Source: Flavobacterium akiainvivens (GTDB lineage: Bacteria; Bacteroidota; Bacteroidia; Flavobacteriales; Flavobacteriaceae). From it: DNA of 64,000 nt. Position numbers and translations under genes: made by a program. Shown here piece by piece: positions 18,022-26,611 of the stretch. Location: NCBI RefSeq assembly GCF_001278115.1, contig NZ_LIYD01000005.1, positions 517,196-581,195 on the forward strand, in the 5' to 3' direction. Every line of letters starts with the position of its first letter. The first letter of the stretch is position 1. The notes under the pieces were generated by a model that worked only from the letters and a program-made list of their open reading frames with translations, had not been told where the DNA came from and made no database searches.

Positions 18022-18786
18022 TTGAACGTTTGGTTTCTCGGTACCGGCACATCCCAGGGCATTCCCATCATTGGCAGCACACATCCTGTATGCCTGAGCA
18101 GCGACCCAAAAGACAAGCGCCTGCGTGTTTCGGTATGGATATCATGGCCGGGACACTCATTTGTAATAGATTGCGGGCCTGATTTCAGGCAGCAAATGCT
18201 AACCAGCGGCTGTACTGCATTAGACGGCATACTTTATACCCATGAACACAGCGACCATACCGCCGGATTAGACGATATAAGGCCTTTTTTCTTTCGTCAG
18301 GGCAACATACCCATTTATGCCCACAATCGTGTAATAAACAACTTGCAAAAACGTTTTGAATATATCTTTCAGGAAGAAAACAAATACCCCGGGGCACCAT
18401 CAGTAAATAGTAACCCTGTTGAAGCCTACAAACCTTTTGCTATTGGCAATAAAACGGCAACCGCGTTTACGGTATTGCACGGCAGCCTCGAAATTTTTGG
18501 CTACAGGATTGACGGTTTTGCTTATATAACCGATGCAAAAATAATTCCTGACGAGAGCCTGGAGCTTATAAAAGAAGTTGATGTATTGGTAGTTAGTGCC
18601 TTAAGGATAGAACCTCATGAAAACCATTTTAACCTGCAGGAGGCATTAGATTTTATTGCTCTTGTTAATCCAGGAAGAGCCTATTTAACGCATATAAGCC
18701 ACATGTTAGGTTTTCATGAAGAAGTGCAGAAAATACTGCCGGAAAATGTATTTTTGGCCTACGATAATTTAGAAATAACCATTTAA
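18022..18786 (+). CDS. MBL-fold metallo-hydrolase (PhnP/PqqB-like)
   Basis: This 254-residue metallo-beta-lactamase-fold phosphodiesterase relative has the dinuclear-metal motif HEHSDH at 74-79, CGPDFRQQ before it, a TDAK site, and His pairs in LTHISHMLG near the end. It opens NVWFLGTGTSQGIP, the strict family start, and the only codon available there is TTG. The true start is therefore TTG at 18022. The substrate is unknown; PhnP relatives cleave cyclic phosphodiesters. It leads a run of small plus-strand genes. Confidence 0.85.
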   Translation: MNVWFLGTGTSQGIPIIGSTHPVCLSSDPKDKRLRVSVWISWPGHSFVIDCGPDFRQQMLTSGCTALDGILYTHEHSDHTAGLDDIRPFFFRQGNIPIYAHNRVINNLQKRFEYIFQEENKYPGAPSVNSNPVEAYKPFAIGNKTATAFTVLHGSLEIFGYRIDGFAYITDAKIIPDESLELIKEVDVLVVSALRIEPHENHFNLQEALDFIALVNPGRAYLTHISHMLGFHEEVQKILPENVFLAYDNLEITI

Positions 18787-18790
18787 AATA

Positions 18791-19285
18791 ATGAAGAAGA
18801 ATATTTTTCTATACCTGTTTATTTTTTCGCTGGCAATCAATGTGTTTGCGTATATGTATTTTACAAACCAGCAAAATTTTGACCATGGGCGCATAGACAA
18901 GCTTCAGGGTAAACTTAAGTCAGTTCGCGACAGCATAAAGACTGAAAGTGCCAAAAGTGCTTCTGATAGTTATTTTTCGCTTGAAAATAACGCCAATGCA
19001 CAGGAGTATTTTGCAGGTAAAGATGTAAAAGAGATTGCCATAAAAGTAAGAGATGCCATATATGCCCAAAATGCAACTAAGGGCGGTAACCCGCTTGTTG
19101 GCTATCCTGCCATGGAAGGCCAGCCGTTTTCGGTATCTAAAATAAAAGTGCTTAACCACAGGTGGGTAATTATAGACTACAGCAACGGTAAATACTGGGG
19201 AGAAGCACTGCTACGCTACTTTGTGGAAGATAACGGCAGCATAACCCTTGAAAAGGCCGACACGCTGTTATATCCGCAGCAATAA
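18791..19285 (+). CDS. Membrane-anchored hypothetical protein (164 aa)
   Basis: A single N-terminal hydrophobic helix (about 5-23) is followed by a short coiled-coil-like stretch (IDKLQGKLKSVRDSIKTES) and a soluble domain with WVIIDYSNGKYWGEALLRYF. The product is probably an inner-membrane anchored periplasmic protein. It begins 4 bases after the MBL gene, so it is co-transcribed. I do not recognise the family; flavobacterial genomes often hold it next to this hydrolase. Confidence 0.75.
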   Translation: MKKNIFLYLFIFSLAINVFAYMYFTNQQNFDHGRIDKLQGKLKSVRDSIKTESAKSASDSYFSLENNANAQEYFAGKDVKEIAIKVRDAIYAQNATKGGNPLVGYPAMEGQPFSVSKIKVLNHRWVIIDYSNGKYWGEALLRYFVEDNGSITLEKADTLLYPQQ

Positions 19286-19332
19286 CAATTATTTTTTGTA
19301 CTTTAGGCACGTGTAATACATCCTTGAATTTT

Positions 19333-19818
19333 ATGAAAAAGCATATTGTAATGATTGCTGTTGCCGGTCTTTTGTTTTCGTGTGATTATATTTTGAAGCC
19401 GAAAGATAAAGATTCAACCGCTAAAACGCCGCAGGTTGTTACCGGGACAGATACTGATAAGGATGATAAAGGCTGTGTAATATCTGCCGGTTACAGGTGG
19501 AGCCAGCTTAAAGAAGACTGTATAAGGCCTATTGAAGAGGGGTACAGGCTTAACAGTATAGAACAGGTAGAAGGGGAAAGCACTTACAAAAGTGCTTTTG
19601 TTACCTTTGATGAAGATAAAGAAAAAGCCGAACTGTTCCTGCCCAATGTAAGGACTTCTGCCATACTGAAAAAAGATAAGAATGGAGTTTACTCTGATGG
19701 TAAATGGGTACTTTCAGTAAACGAAAAATACAGCCTGCATAAAAACGGGGCACTCCTGTTTCAGGGGGCTGCCGTGCAGGAAGGCCAGGTAACCGGAGAC
19801 GACAAGGCCGAAGATTAA
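19333..19818 (+). CDS. Hypothetical lipoprotein (162 aa)
   Basis: The lipobox LLFSC at about residues 13-17 marks a lipid-anchored protein. The mature part starts DYILKPKDKDS and contains a CVISAGYRWSQLKEDCIRP segment with two cysteines that could pair. I use ATG 19333 because a TTG nine bases upstream would lengthen the signal unnaturally. The gene follows the 164-aa gene by 47 bases and may share its operon. The function is unknown. Confidence 0.75.
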   Translation: MKKHIVMIAVAGLLFSCDYILKPKDKDSTAKTPQVVTGTDTDKDDKGCVISAGYRWSQLKEDCIRPIEEGYRLNSIEQVEGESTYKSAFVTFDEDKEKAELFLPNVRTSAILKKDKNGVYSDGKWVLSVNEKYSLHKNGALLFQGAAVQEGQVTGDDKAED

Positions 19819-19873
19819 AATTAAATAGTAACAAAACAGTTTTATAATAGTCTTATTTAGAAACTGAAAAAGC

Positions 19874-19978
19874 ATGAACGATAAAACTACTTCCTGGAAA
19901 AAAAGCTACAGCCTTGTGCTGCTGCTTAATGTTATATACATAGTTGTGTTTTATTTTATAATGCAGATATATACATAG
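19874..19978 (+). CDS. 34-aa single-pass membrane microprotein
   Basis: This ORF begins MNDKTTSWKKSYSLVLLL and continues as one transmembrane helix (about 12-31) ending QIYT. Its TAG stop is one base before the ATG of the sodium symporter, so translation is likely coupled. Charged residues precede the helix, giving an N-in topology. Some SSS transporters work with a small membrane partner (for example YjcH with ActP, or DUF4212), but this ORF is shorter than those and not one I know. Confidence 0.6.
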   Translation: MNDKTTSWKKSYSLVLLLNVIYIVVFYFIMQIYT

Positions 19979-19979
19979 T

Positions 19980-21758
19980 ATGCAGCCGTTAGACTGGATT
20001 ATACTTACAGTTACGCTTTTGTTTATAGTTGCCTATGGGGCACTTAAAACCAAAGGCAGCCAAAATGTTGAAGAATATATATTAGGCAGTAACCAAACGC
20101 CCTGGTGGACTGTAGGCCTTTCTGTAATGGCTACACAGGCAAGTGCCATTACCTTTTTATCCACACCCGGCCAGGCCTATCATGATGGCCTTGGTTTTGT
20201 ACAGTTTTACTTCGGGTTGCCGCTTGCCATGGTGGTTATATGCCTCACTTTCATACCTATTTACCACAAGCTAAAGGTTTATACCGCCTATGAGTTTCTT
20301 GAGCAGCGTTTTGATGTTAAATCAAGGTCGCTGGCGGCAATAATTTTCCTTATACAACGCGGGCTTGGCACAGGCCTTACCATTTATGCGCCTGCTATAA
20401 TTTTATCGTCATTATTAGGGTGGAACCTTAATGCTATGAACATTGCCATAGGTGCGCTGGTAATAATTTACACCATGACGGGGGGCACAAGGGCGGTAAA
20501 CGTTACCCATAAACAACAGATGTTTGTAATAATGTCGGGCATGATAATTACCTTTTTTATCATACTTGATTACCTGCCCGATGAGCTTAGCTTTAACAAT
20601 GCACTGCACATAGCCGGTGCTAACGATAAACTGAATATACTTGATTTTTCGGTAGACCCGGATAAGCGTTATACGATATGGACGGGCCTTGCCGGTGGTT
20701 TCTTTTTAGCACTGTCTTATTTTGGTACAGACCAAAGCCAGGTACAGCGCTATCTTTCAGGCAAAAGCATAAAAGAAAGCCAGATGGGCCTTATTATGAA
20801 CGGCCTGCTAAAAGTGCCTATGCAGTTTTTTATACTGTTAATAGGGGTAATGGTATTTGTGTTTTTCCAGTTTCACAGTGCCCCGCTGCACTTTAACCCA
20901 AACAATACCAATAGCATAAACAAATCGGTTTATAAAAAAGACTACAATGCACTTGAAACCCAGCTTAAAGAAGTAGCTGCCGAAAAAGAAGAAATAAGCC
21001 ACCTGTATGTAGGGCAGCTACACCAGGATTATGATAATAAAGAGCTGCACAACCGCCTGGTAAGCCTTAACAGCCGTGAAAAAGATTTACGTGAACAGGC
21101 CAGGCAACTGATTGAAAAAGTAGACAAAGGCGCAGAAACCAATGATAAAGACTATGTGTTTTTATACTTCATACTCAATTTCCTGCCTAAAGGACTGGTA
21201 GGGCTGTTGCTTGCAGTGATATTCTCAGCAGCCATGTCATCTTCAGCTTCGGGGTTAAATGCCTTGGCTTCAACTACTTCTATTGATATTTATAAGCGCT
21301 TATATCCCGGCGAAAAAGAAGACAAGCACATGGTGAACATGACCAAGCTGTTTACCCTTTTCTGGGGGCTTGTGGCCATTCTGTTTGCCTGTTTCGGCAC
21401 TTTGTTTGAAAACCTTATACAGCTTGTAAATATTATTGGCTCAATATTTTACGGTACAGTGCTGGGCATTTTCCTTGTAGCGTTTTACATAAAATACATA
21501 AAGGCCGATGCTATGTTTTGGGGGGCTTTCCTTGCACAGCTTATTATTATAGTAGTATATGAAAGCGATATTGTAAGCTTCCTGTGGCTCAATGTATTGG
21601 GAGCAGCACTTGCTATAGGATTATCATTCCTGTTACAGGCCATGTACAACAGCGCGTCTAAAGATCTTTATAAAGTTATAAGCCGTGTATGCTTATCGCT
21701 GGTGTGCCTAATGTCTGCGGCCATAATTACCTATTACATCATGAAGATATTTGCGTAA
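19980..21758 (+). CDS. Sodium:solute symporter (SSS family)
   Basis: This 592-residue SSS transporter moves a solute into the cell with Na+. About 13-14 membrane helices are visible, with the SSS landmarks SAITFLSTPGQAYHDG, RGLGTGLTIYAPAI and GGFFLALSYFGTDQSQVQRY near the centre. A charged helical insertion of about 80 residues (about 313-391) sits in one loop, as in other Bacteroidota members. The substrate cannot be told; sugars or sialic acid-like acids are usual. It is preceded by a 34-aa ORF and closed by a strong terminator. Confidence 0.9.
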   Translation: MQPLDWIILTVTLLFIVAYGALKTKGSQNVEEYILGSNQTPWWTVGLSVMATQASAITFLSTPGQAYHDGLGFVQFYFGLPLAMVVICLTFIPIYHKLKVYTAYEFLEQRFDVKSRSLAAIIFLIQRGLGTGLTIYAPAIILSSLLGWNLNAMNIAIGALVIIYTMTGGTRAVNVTHKQQMFVIMSGMIITFFIILDYLPDELSFNNALHIAGANDKLNILDFSVDPDKRYTIWTGLAGGFFLALSYFGTDQSQVQRYLSGKSIKESQMGLIMNGLLKVPMQFFILLIGVMVFVFFQFHSAPLHFNPNNTNSINKSVYKKDYNALETQLKEVAAEKEEISHLYVGQLHQDYDNKELHNRLVSLNSREKDLREQARQLIEKVDKGAETNDKDYVFLYFILNFLPKGLVGLLLAVIFSAAMSSSASGLNALASTTSIDIYKRLYPGEKEDKHMVNMTKLFTLFWGLVAILFACFGTLFENLIQLVNIIGSIFYGTVLGIFLVAFYIKYIKADAMFWGAFLAQLIIIVVYESDIVSFLWLNVLGAALAIGLSFLLQAMYNSASKDLYKVISRVCLSLVCLMSAAIITYYIMKIFA

Positions 21759-21784
21759 AAAACTATTTCTTAAGGTATAAGCAT

Positions 21785-21816
21785 AAAAAAATCGCCCGGT
21801 TAAAGGGCGATTTTTT
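21785..21816. terminator. Bidirectional intrinsic terminator
   Basis: A 12-bp stem AAAAAATCGCCC/GGGCGATTTTTT (21785-21796 with 21805-21816) separates the convergent symporter and DUF2911 genes and has T tracts both ways. Confidence 0.92.
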
Positions 21817-21835
21817 ATTGGTATTTACATCAGGA

Positions 21836-22693
21836 TTATTTCTTGCTCCACTCTTTAATAGAGTCCTGGTTCATTTTAATATAGTCCTGGTTGTTCGCTT
21901 TTTGAGCGCCTGCAAGCGATAGTTTAGCCGTTTCTACAGCACCTGCCTTATCGCCAAGTTTAGCCTGTATAAGTGCTTTTTGCCTTAAGATATAGAAAGG
22001 GGCATCCTGTCCTTTTTCAGTTTTTTCAATTGAAAGGTTAATCCATGTAAGCGCCTTGTTAAGGTCGGCATTGCTTTGGTAGTAGTATTGGGCAGCAGCA
22101 AAGTAAGCGCCTTGTGTAGGGCCGCTCATGGCTTCTTCAATACTTTTAAGTGCGGTAGCCTTGGTGGGTACTTCAATCTTAAGGGCTACCATGGTTTTTT
22201 CCCATGCAATTTCAAGGAAACCAAAATCATTCTCAAGGGCGTTCATGCCAATTGTAAGGGTTTCAACATGGCGTGAAACAAACTCCGGTTTAACCGTTGC
22301 CCTTACCACTTCTTTGGTTTCATCCCATTTTTCGGGCGTACCCCAGTTGTTGATGTCGTTATACAAAATCACATCCCAGCTGTCAGCTTTCGGCTGGGTA
22401 TAAAGTGCATATTTACCGGCTTTTATGTCTTTACCGTTTATTTTTACATCATCGCCAAATGTTATAACGGTATTCATATTAGCACCTGTCCTCCAGATAC
22501 GGCCAAAAGGAACCAATTCGCCATATACAGCCCTTCCGCGTGCACTTGGGCGGGAGTAGTCTATCTTAACCGTTGTAAGGCCTACCGTTTGTTCTATAAC
22601 AGCGTGCGGGCTTGCCTGTGGTGTTTGTATCTGTGCGTTAGAAGTTAAAGACAGCGCAATTACCAGTGCGGCTGTAAGAAATATCTTTTTCAT
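21836..22693 (-). CDS. DUF2911 domain-containing secreted protein
   Basis: This 285-residue protein with a Sec signal (cut after SNAQ at about 20) is probably periplasmic. Residues ~30-170 are the DUF2911 beta domain, with the landmark YSRPSARGRAVYG and FGRIWRTGANMNT. The C-terminal ~100 residues are helical and TPR-like. The family is widespread in Bacteroidota and uncharacterised. The gene stands alone; a TATATTTTCG-like element, TATTTTCG at 22724-22731 on the minus strand, may be the -7 box. Confidence 0.88.
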   Translation of the reverse strand: MKKIFLTAALVIALSLTSNAQIQTPQASPHAVIEQTVGLTTVKIDYSRPSARGRAVYGELVPFGRIWRTGANMNTVITFGDDVKINGKDIKAGKYALYTQPKADSWDVILYNDINNWGTPEKWDETKEVVRATVKPEFVSRHVETLTIGMNALENDFGFLEIAWEKTMVALKIEVPTKATALKSIEEAMSGPTQGAYFAAAQYYYQSNADLNKALTWINLSIEKTEKGQDAPFYILRQKALIQAKLGDKAGAVETAKLSLAGAQKANNQDYIKMNQDSIKEWSKK

Positions 22694-22823
22694 GATATTG
22701 TTTATATGTTAATGTTTGTACTGCGAAAATAGTAATAATAGATGTTACGGTTGTTAAAAAATACTAAAATTGCTGTAAGGGTTTTAAGTATGTTTAGTAA
22801 TTTCACTCCATACAAACAGCCCC

Positions 22824-23288
22824 ATGATTTACACCCTGCACCGCATTCAAAAACTGCCCATACCACTGCAACAGGCCTGGGATTTTATGGCCGACCCTAA
22901 AAACCTTGCCGTTATAACGCCCGATAGTATGGGGTTTGTAACCAAAAGCGGCGACGAACGCAAAATGTTTGCTGGCCAGATAATTACCTATACCATAACG
23001 CCTTTATTTGGTATAAAATTGCAATGGGTTACCGAAATTACGCATGTAAAGCCTGTTGAATTTTTTGTAGATGAGCAGCGTTACGGGCCTTACGCATTTT
23101 GGCATCATAAGCATTTTTTGAAGGAAATACTGGGTGGTACCGAGATGGAAGACATAGTGCATTACAAGGTGCCAATGGGCTTTTTAGGCAGGCTGGTACA
23201 TCCATTTTTGGTTAAGCCCAAGCTTGAAGAGATTTTTGCTTACCGCGAAAAGAAGCTTATTGAACTGTTTGGAGGATTTAAAGGTTAA
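22824..23288 (+). CDS. SRPBCC family protein
   Basis: This 154-residue START/Bet v1-like fold protein is related to coenzyme Q-binding and so-called cell division inhibitor proteins. The motif PLPIPLQQAWDFMADPKNLA near the start and the C-terminal helix support the fold. It ends 3 bases before the photolyase gene, a pairing repeatedly seen in Bacteroidota, so it probably shares that operon and a light or DNA-damage role. The ligand is unknown. Confidence 0.85.
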   Translation: MIYTLHRIQKLPIPLQQAWDFMADPKNLAVITPDSMGFVTKSGDERKMFAGQIITYTITPLFGIKLQWVTEITHVKPVEFFVDEQRYGPYAFWHHKHFLKEILGGTEMEDIVHYKVPMGFLGRLVHPFLVKPKLEEIFAYREKKLIELFGGFKG

Positions 23289-23291
23289 CAC

Positions 23292-24575
23292 ATGATAGTA
23301 TTTTGGTTTAGGCGCGACCTGCGTATTGATGATAACACCGCCCTGCATGAAGCCCTGGCAGCAGGCGAGGAGGTATTTCCTGTTTTTATTTTCGACAAAA
23401 ATATACTCGAAGAATTACCCAAAGATGATGCGCGGGTTACATTCATTATGTCTCTTTTAGAGGGATTTAACAGCGAATTTAAAAAGCACAGCCGGTCGCT
23501 TGCGGTGTTTTATGATACGCCCGAAAACGTGTTTAAGCACCTGTTGAAAGACCATGATATTACCGCCCTGTATGCCAACCGCGATTATGAGCCCTATGCC
23601 CGCAAGCGCGATAAGGCCGTGTATGAAGTGCTTCAGGAGAAAAATATTCCTTTTAAAAGCTTTAAGGACCAGGTAATTTTTGAGAAAAGCGAGGTGGTAA
23701 AGGATAACGGCGAACCTTATTCGGTTTACACACCGTATAAGAACCGTTGGCTACTACATTTTAAGGATGTTCAGCTTAGGATGCACCATCCTCAAATTGA
23801 GGCTAAAAGCATCGTTAAACACGATTATCCATTCTTAACTCTTACAGATATTGGCTTTACCGAAAGCAGCATTAAGCCCGAACCGTATGATGTATCGCCT
23901 TCGCTGATAGAAGGATACGAAAATACACGTAACTATCCGGCTATAGAGGGCACCAGTAAGCTGAGCCCGTACCTGCGTTTTGGTGCTTTGAGTATCAGGC
24001 AGTTGGTTAAAAAAGCTCTTGCGGCTAAAAACCAGACATTCCTTAACGAGCTGATTTGGAGGGAATTCTTCATGCAATTACTGTGGCATTACCCTGAAAC
24101 GGTTACCAAAGCCTTTAAGCCTAAGTACGACAATGTTAAATGGCGTTATAGTGAGAAAGATTTTAAAGCCTGGTGCGAGGGTAAAACCGGATTTCCTATA
24201 GTAGATGCCGGCATGCGCGAACTAAACGCTACAGGCCACATGCACAACCGTGTACGTATGATAACCGCAAGCTTTTTATGCAAGCAATTACTGCTTGACT
24301 GGCGCAAAGGTGAGGCTTATTTTGCTGAGAAACTGCTTGATTATGAACAATCCAGCAATGTGGGTAACTGGCAGTGGGCAGCCAGCAGTGGGGCAGATGC
24401 ATCGCCATACTTCCGTATTTTTAATCCTGATGAGCAGGTTAAAAAGTTTGATAAAGACCTTAAGTACATCAAAAAATGGGTGCCCGAGTTCCAGGATATT
24501 GATTATAAACCCATTGTAGACTATAAAGAAAGCCGCGAAAGGGCGCTAAAGGTTTACAAGGAAGCGGTGAGCTAA
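23292..24575 (+). CDS. phrB: Deoxyribodipyrimidine photolyase
   Basis: This 427-residue class I photolyase/cryptochrome-family flavoprotein repairs cyclobutane pyrimidine dimers with blue light. The N-terminal antenna domain begins VFWFRRDLRIDDN. The FAD-binding region contains GALSIRQLV, WREFFMQLLWHYP, a GFPIVDAGMRELNATG block and NVGNWQWAASSG, all conserved. I cannot exclude a (6-4) or cryptochrome role, but the CPD-I type fits best. It is cotranscribed with the SRPBCC gene. A heptamer-word hairpin follows its stop. Confidence 0.93.
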   Translation: MIVFWFRRDLRIDDNTALHEALAAGEEVFPVFIFDKNILEELPKDDARVTFIMSLLEGFNSEFKKHSRSLAVFYDTPENVFKHLLKDHDITALYANRDYEPYARKRDKAVYEVLQEKNIPFKSFKDQVIFEKSEVVKDNGEPYSVYTPYKNRWLLHFKDVQLRMHHPQIEAKSIVKHDYPFLTLTDIGFTESSIKPEPYDVSPSLIEGYENTRNYPAIEGTSKLSPYLRFGALSIRQLVKKALAAKNQTFLNELIWREFFMQLLWHYPETVTKAFKPKYDNVKWRYSEKDFKAWCEGKTGFPIVDAGMRELNATGHMHNRVRMITASFLCKQLLLDWRKGEAYFAEKLLDYEQSSNVGNWQWAASSGADASPYFRIFNPDEQVKKFDKDLKYIKKWVPEFQDIDYKPIVDYKESRERALKVYKEAVS

Positions 24576-24577
24576 CT

Positions 24578-24662
24578 GGTTATGGTTTGTGGTTTATGGT
24601 TTATAGTTTAAGAGCTGAGTAAGCAACCATAAACCATAAACCATAAACCACAAACTATAAAC
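24578..24662. repeat. Heptamer-word inverted repeat (GGTTTAT family)
   Basis: The left arm (24578-24610) is built from 7-base words GGTTTGT, GGTTTAT and AGTTTA. The right arm (24624-24662) is the reverse complement of the same words with one extra unit. The 13-base loop contains CTGAGTAAG. The element fills the gap between convergent phrB and a HAD gene and abuts the latter's stop codon. Confidence 0.85.
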
Positions 24663-25318
24663 TATTTTATGTCTCTGATTATCTGGTAGTTAAGCTGGCT
24701 GAAATCACTGATAACCTGGTCAGCAAGGGATGTATCCTGTGTAGTATGTTCGTCGTTTTTATAACCAATGCAATATACCCCGGCAGCTTTAGCAGCTTTC
24801 ACACCGTTGGTACTGTCTTCAATTACAATACATTCATCCGCCGTAAAGCCTGATTTGGCTACAGCTTCTAAGAAAATTGCAGGGTGCGGCTTGCTGAATT
24901 CAAAGTCCTGTCCGCTTATTTTATGGCTAAAATAAGGGTTTAATCCAAAACGGTTAAACACCCTTTCTATCTTAACTTTAGATGATGACGATGCAAGTAA
25001 TATCGTTACACCGTTATTGTAAAGGTCTACAATAAGGTCTTTAACACCGGGCATCAGCTCAAGGGTTTCATCAGCATCAAAGGCTTCACAGTAGTAATCA
25101 AGGCACTGTTGCAGCATATCGTCTACAGTAGCGTCAAGCGTGTACATATCCTTTATTTTCTGTAGTATATTGCGGTCAGAATTGCCTATAAAGGTAGAAT
25201 ACACTTCATCGGTAACAGTAATGCCCATGGCATCATAAAACTTGGTATTTGCCCTGTGGCTAAGGGGTTCGGTGTCTACAACAACACCATCCATATCAAA
25301 AATAACGGCTTTAATCAT
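24662..25318 (-). CDS. HAD-family phosphatase (beta-phosphoglucomutase-like), copy A
   Basis: This 218-residue HAD subfamily IA enzyme dephosphorylates or mutates sugar phosphates. Motif I FDMDGVVVDTEP is at residues 7-18, with motif II SSS at about 103, motif III lysine in GQDFEFSKPHP, and motif IV IEDSTNGVKAA. It is a paralogue of the next gene upstream, from which it is separated by an 88-base hairpin repeat. The DGVVVDTEP pattern and helical cap are shared with beta-PGM and 2-deoxyglucose-6-phosphatase. The substrate is unknown. Confidence 0.88.
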   Translation of the reverse strand: MIKAVIFDMDGVVVDTEPLSHRANTKFYDAMGITVTDEVYSTFIGNSDRNILQKIKDMYTLDATVDDMLQQCLDYYCEAFDADETLELMPGVKDLIVDLYNNGVTILLASSSSKVKIERVFNRFGLNPYFSHKISGQDFEFSKPHPAIFLEAVAKSGFTADECIVIEDSTNGVKAAKAAGVYCIGYKNDEHTTQDTSLADQVISDFSQLNYQIIRDIK

Positions 25319-25325
25319 GTTTTTT

Positions 25326-25402
25326 GTTTCGAGTTTCAGGTTTCAAGTTTCAGGTTCTTACTCAGTCCCTAAACTTGAAACCTGAAACCTGAAACTCGAA
25401 AC
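25326..25402. repeat. Heptamer-word inverted repeat (GTTTCAG family)
   Basis: The left arm (25326-25357) reads as words GTTTCGA, GTTTCAG, GTTTCAA, GTTTCAG. The right arm (25371-25402) is its reverse complement for the outer ~20 bases, then the words swap order. The loop contains CTTACTCAG, the reverse complement of the CTGAGTAAG loop word at 24611-24623. Confidence 0.85.
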
Positions 25403-25406
25403 TTTT

Positions 25407-26063
25407 TTAAACTAAATTCTTTACTATTTCGGCGTTTAATTCATTAAAATGGCTAATAACCTTGTTGGCATCGCTCAGTTCCTGTGGTGCTGTGTTTTCA
25501 CTTTTATAACCCACCACAAAAATACCGGCGGCGTTGGCAGCCTTAATACCGTTTGTACTGTCTTCGATAACAATACATTGGCTTACCGGAGTACCCGATA
25601 GTTCGGCAGCTTTTAAAAATATGGCAGGGTGGGGTTTAGATTGCGGAAAGTCTTCACCGCTAACCTTATGGGTAAAATACTGGTGCAGGTTAAAGCGGTC
25701 AAACACCTTTTTAATTGTTATGTTTGATGCAGAAGATGCCAAAACCAACTGTAAACCACTGCTGTGCAGGTTTTTAATAAGGTCAAACACACCCGGAAGC
25801 AGTTCAAGGTCTTCCTTGGTATCAAACAACCCGTTAAAAAAGTCGCGCTTGCTTTGTATAAGGTCTTGTACCTCATGCTCAAGATTAAAGTTTTCCTTAA
25901 GGCGCTGGTAGGTGTTTTTGGTGCTAAGGCCTGTAAAACCGGCATACATTTCATGCGGAACCTCAATGTTAAGGTGCTCAAAATGTTGATGGTAGGCGTG
26001 GTAGTGCAGGGGCTCGGTGTCAACAATAACACCGTCCATGTCAAAAATAACTGTGTTAACCAT
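25407..26063 (-). CDS. HAD-family phosphatase (beta-phosphoglucomutase-like), copy B
   Basis: This 218-residue HAD hydrolase is a paralogue of copy A, with FDMDGVIVDTEP at the start, SSA motif II, GEDFPQSKPHP and IEDSTNGIKAA. I use ATG 26063 (MVNTVIFDMDG), matching copy A, rather than the ATG at 26093. The pair is an old tandem duplication, since amino acids differ at about half of the positions. Probably a small sugar-phosphate phosphatase or mutase; the substrate is not known. Confidence 0.88.
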   Translation of the reverse strand: MVNTVIFDMDGVIVDTEPLHYHAYHQHFEHLNIEVPHEMYAGFTGLSTKNTYQRLKENFNLEHEVQDLIQSKRDFFNGLFDTKEDLELLPGVFDLIKNLHSSGLQLVLASSASNITIKKVFDRFNLHQYFTHKVSGEDFPQSKPHPAIFLKAAELSGTPVSQCIVIEDSTNGIKAANAAGIFVVGYKSENTAPQELSDANKVISHFNELNAEIVKNLV

Positions 26064-26134
26064 TTTTCTTCTTAAAGCCCAAAAATACAACATAACGGCC
26101 TAACAGAAAAGCCAAAAGGTTATTTAAACGTTAT

Positions 26135-26452
26135 TTAGTAGGCCATACATTCCTCGGCACATTCGCGGCAGGCCCGGGCACACTCGTGGCAGTGGCTGTG
26201 GTGAGTGGCAAATTTTTCGCATTCTTCGGCACAGGCGCTGCACATATCGGCGCAAAGCCTCATGGCGTGGTGGCTGTACTCACTTTCGCGCTCCTCCAGT
26301 TTTACGCACAGTGCGCAAATTTCGGCACAGTCGCGGCACAGGGCAATGCAACGCAGATGGTCTTCGCTAAGCAGTTTAATGCATTGGGTAGCACACATTT
26401 CGCAGGCCGCAAAACAGGCCAGGCAGGCATCTATCATGGCTTCATTTTTCAT
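26135..26452 (-). CDS. Cys-rich four-helix-bundle copper-binding protein (DUF326/Csp-like)
   Basis: This 105-residue protein has 19 cysteines spaced C-x2-C, C-x3-C along four helices, as in copper storage proteins that bind many Cu(I) ions in a bundle core. The start MKNEAMIDACLACFAAC and end ARACRECAEECMAY are typical of the DUF326/YhjQ group. There is no signal peptide, so it is cytosolic. Histidines cluster at about 84-89 (HHSHCHE). It stands alone between the HAD pair and the sigma operon. Confidence 0.88.
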   Translation of the reverse strand: MKNEAMIDACLACFAACEMCATQCIKLLSEDHLRCIALCRDCAEICALCVKLEERESEYSHHAMRLCADMCSACAEECEKFATHHSHCHECARACRECAEECMAY

Positions 26453-26563
26453 AATGATTTGATTTTGTGGTTACTGATTAACACAAAGTTAGCCTATACC
26501 ACCCGCAGACTGCCTTAAAACCCTGTTAAAGGTTTACCTGAAAAGTTTTAAATGATGCAGATT

Positions 26564-26590
26564 AAACCTTTTACATTAACTTTAGTCTTA
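26564..26590 (+). promoter_or_regulatory. Putative ECF-type promoter of the sigma gene
   Basis: AAACC (26564-26568), 16 bases, then GTCTTA (26585-26590). The same AAACC-N16-GTCTTA recurs upstream of the next gene at 27153-27179. ECF promoters commonly have AAC-type -35 and GTC-type -10 cores at this spacing, so autoregulation is likely. Confidence 0.55.
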
Positions 26591-26611
26591 CAAACAAAGA
26601 GCTTTTAAACA

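Noticed and set aside
24578..25402. Word repeats considered as a CRISPR array or telomere-like repeat
   Set aside because: Units are 7 bases with no spacers, they form an inverted pair around a short loop, and no cas genes are present.
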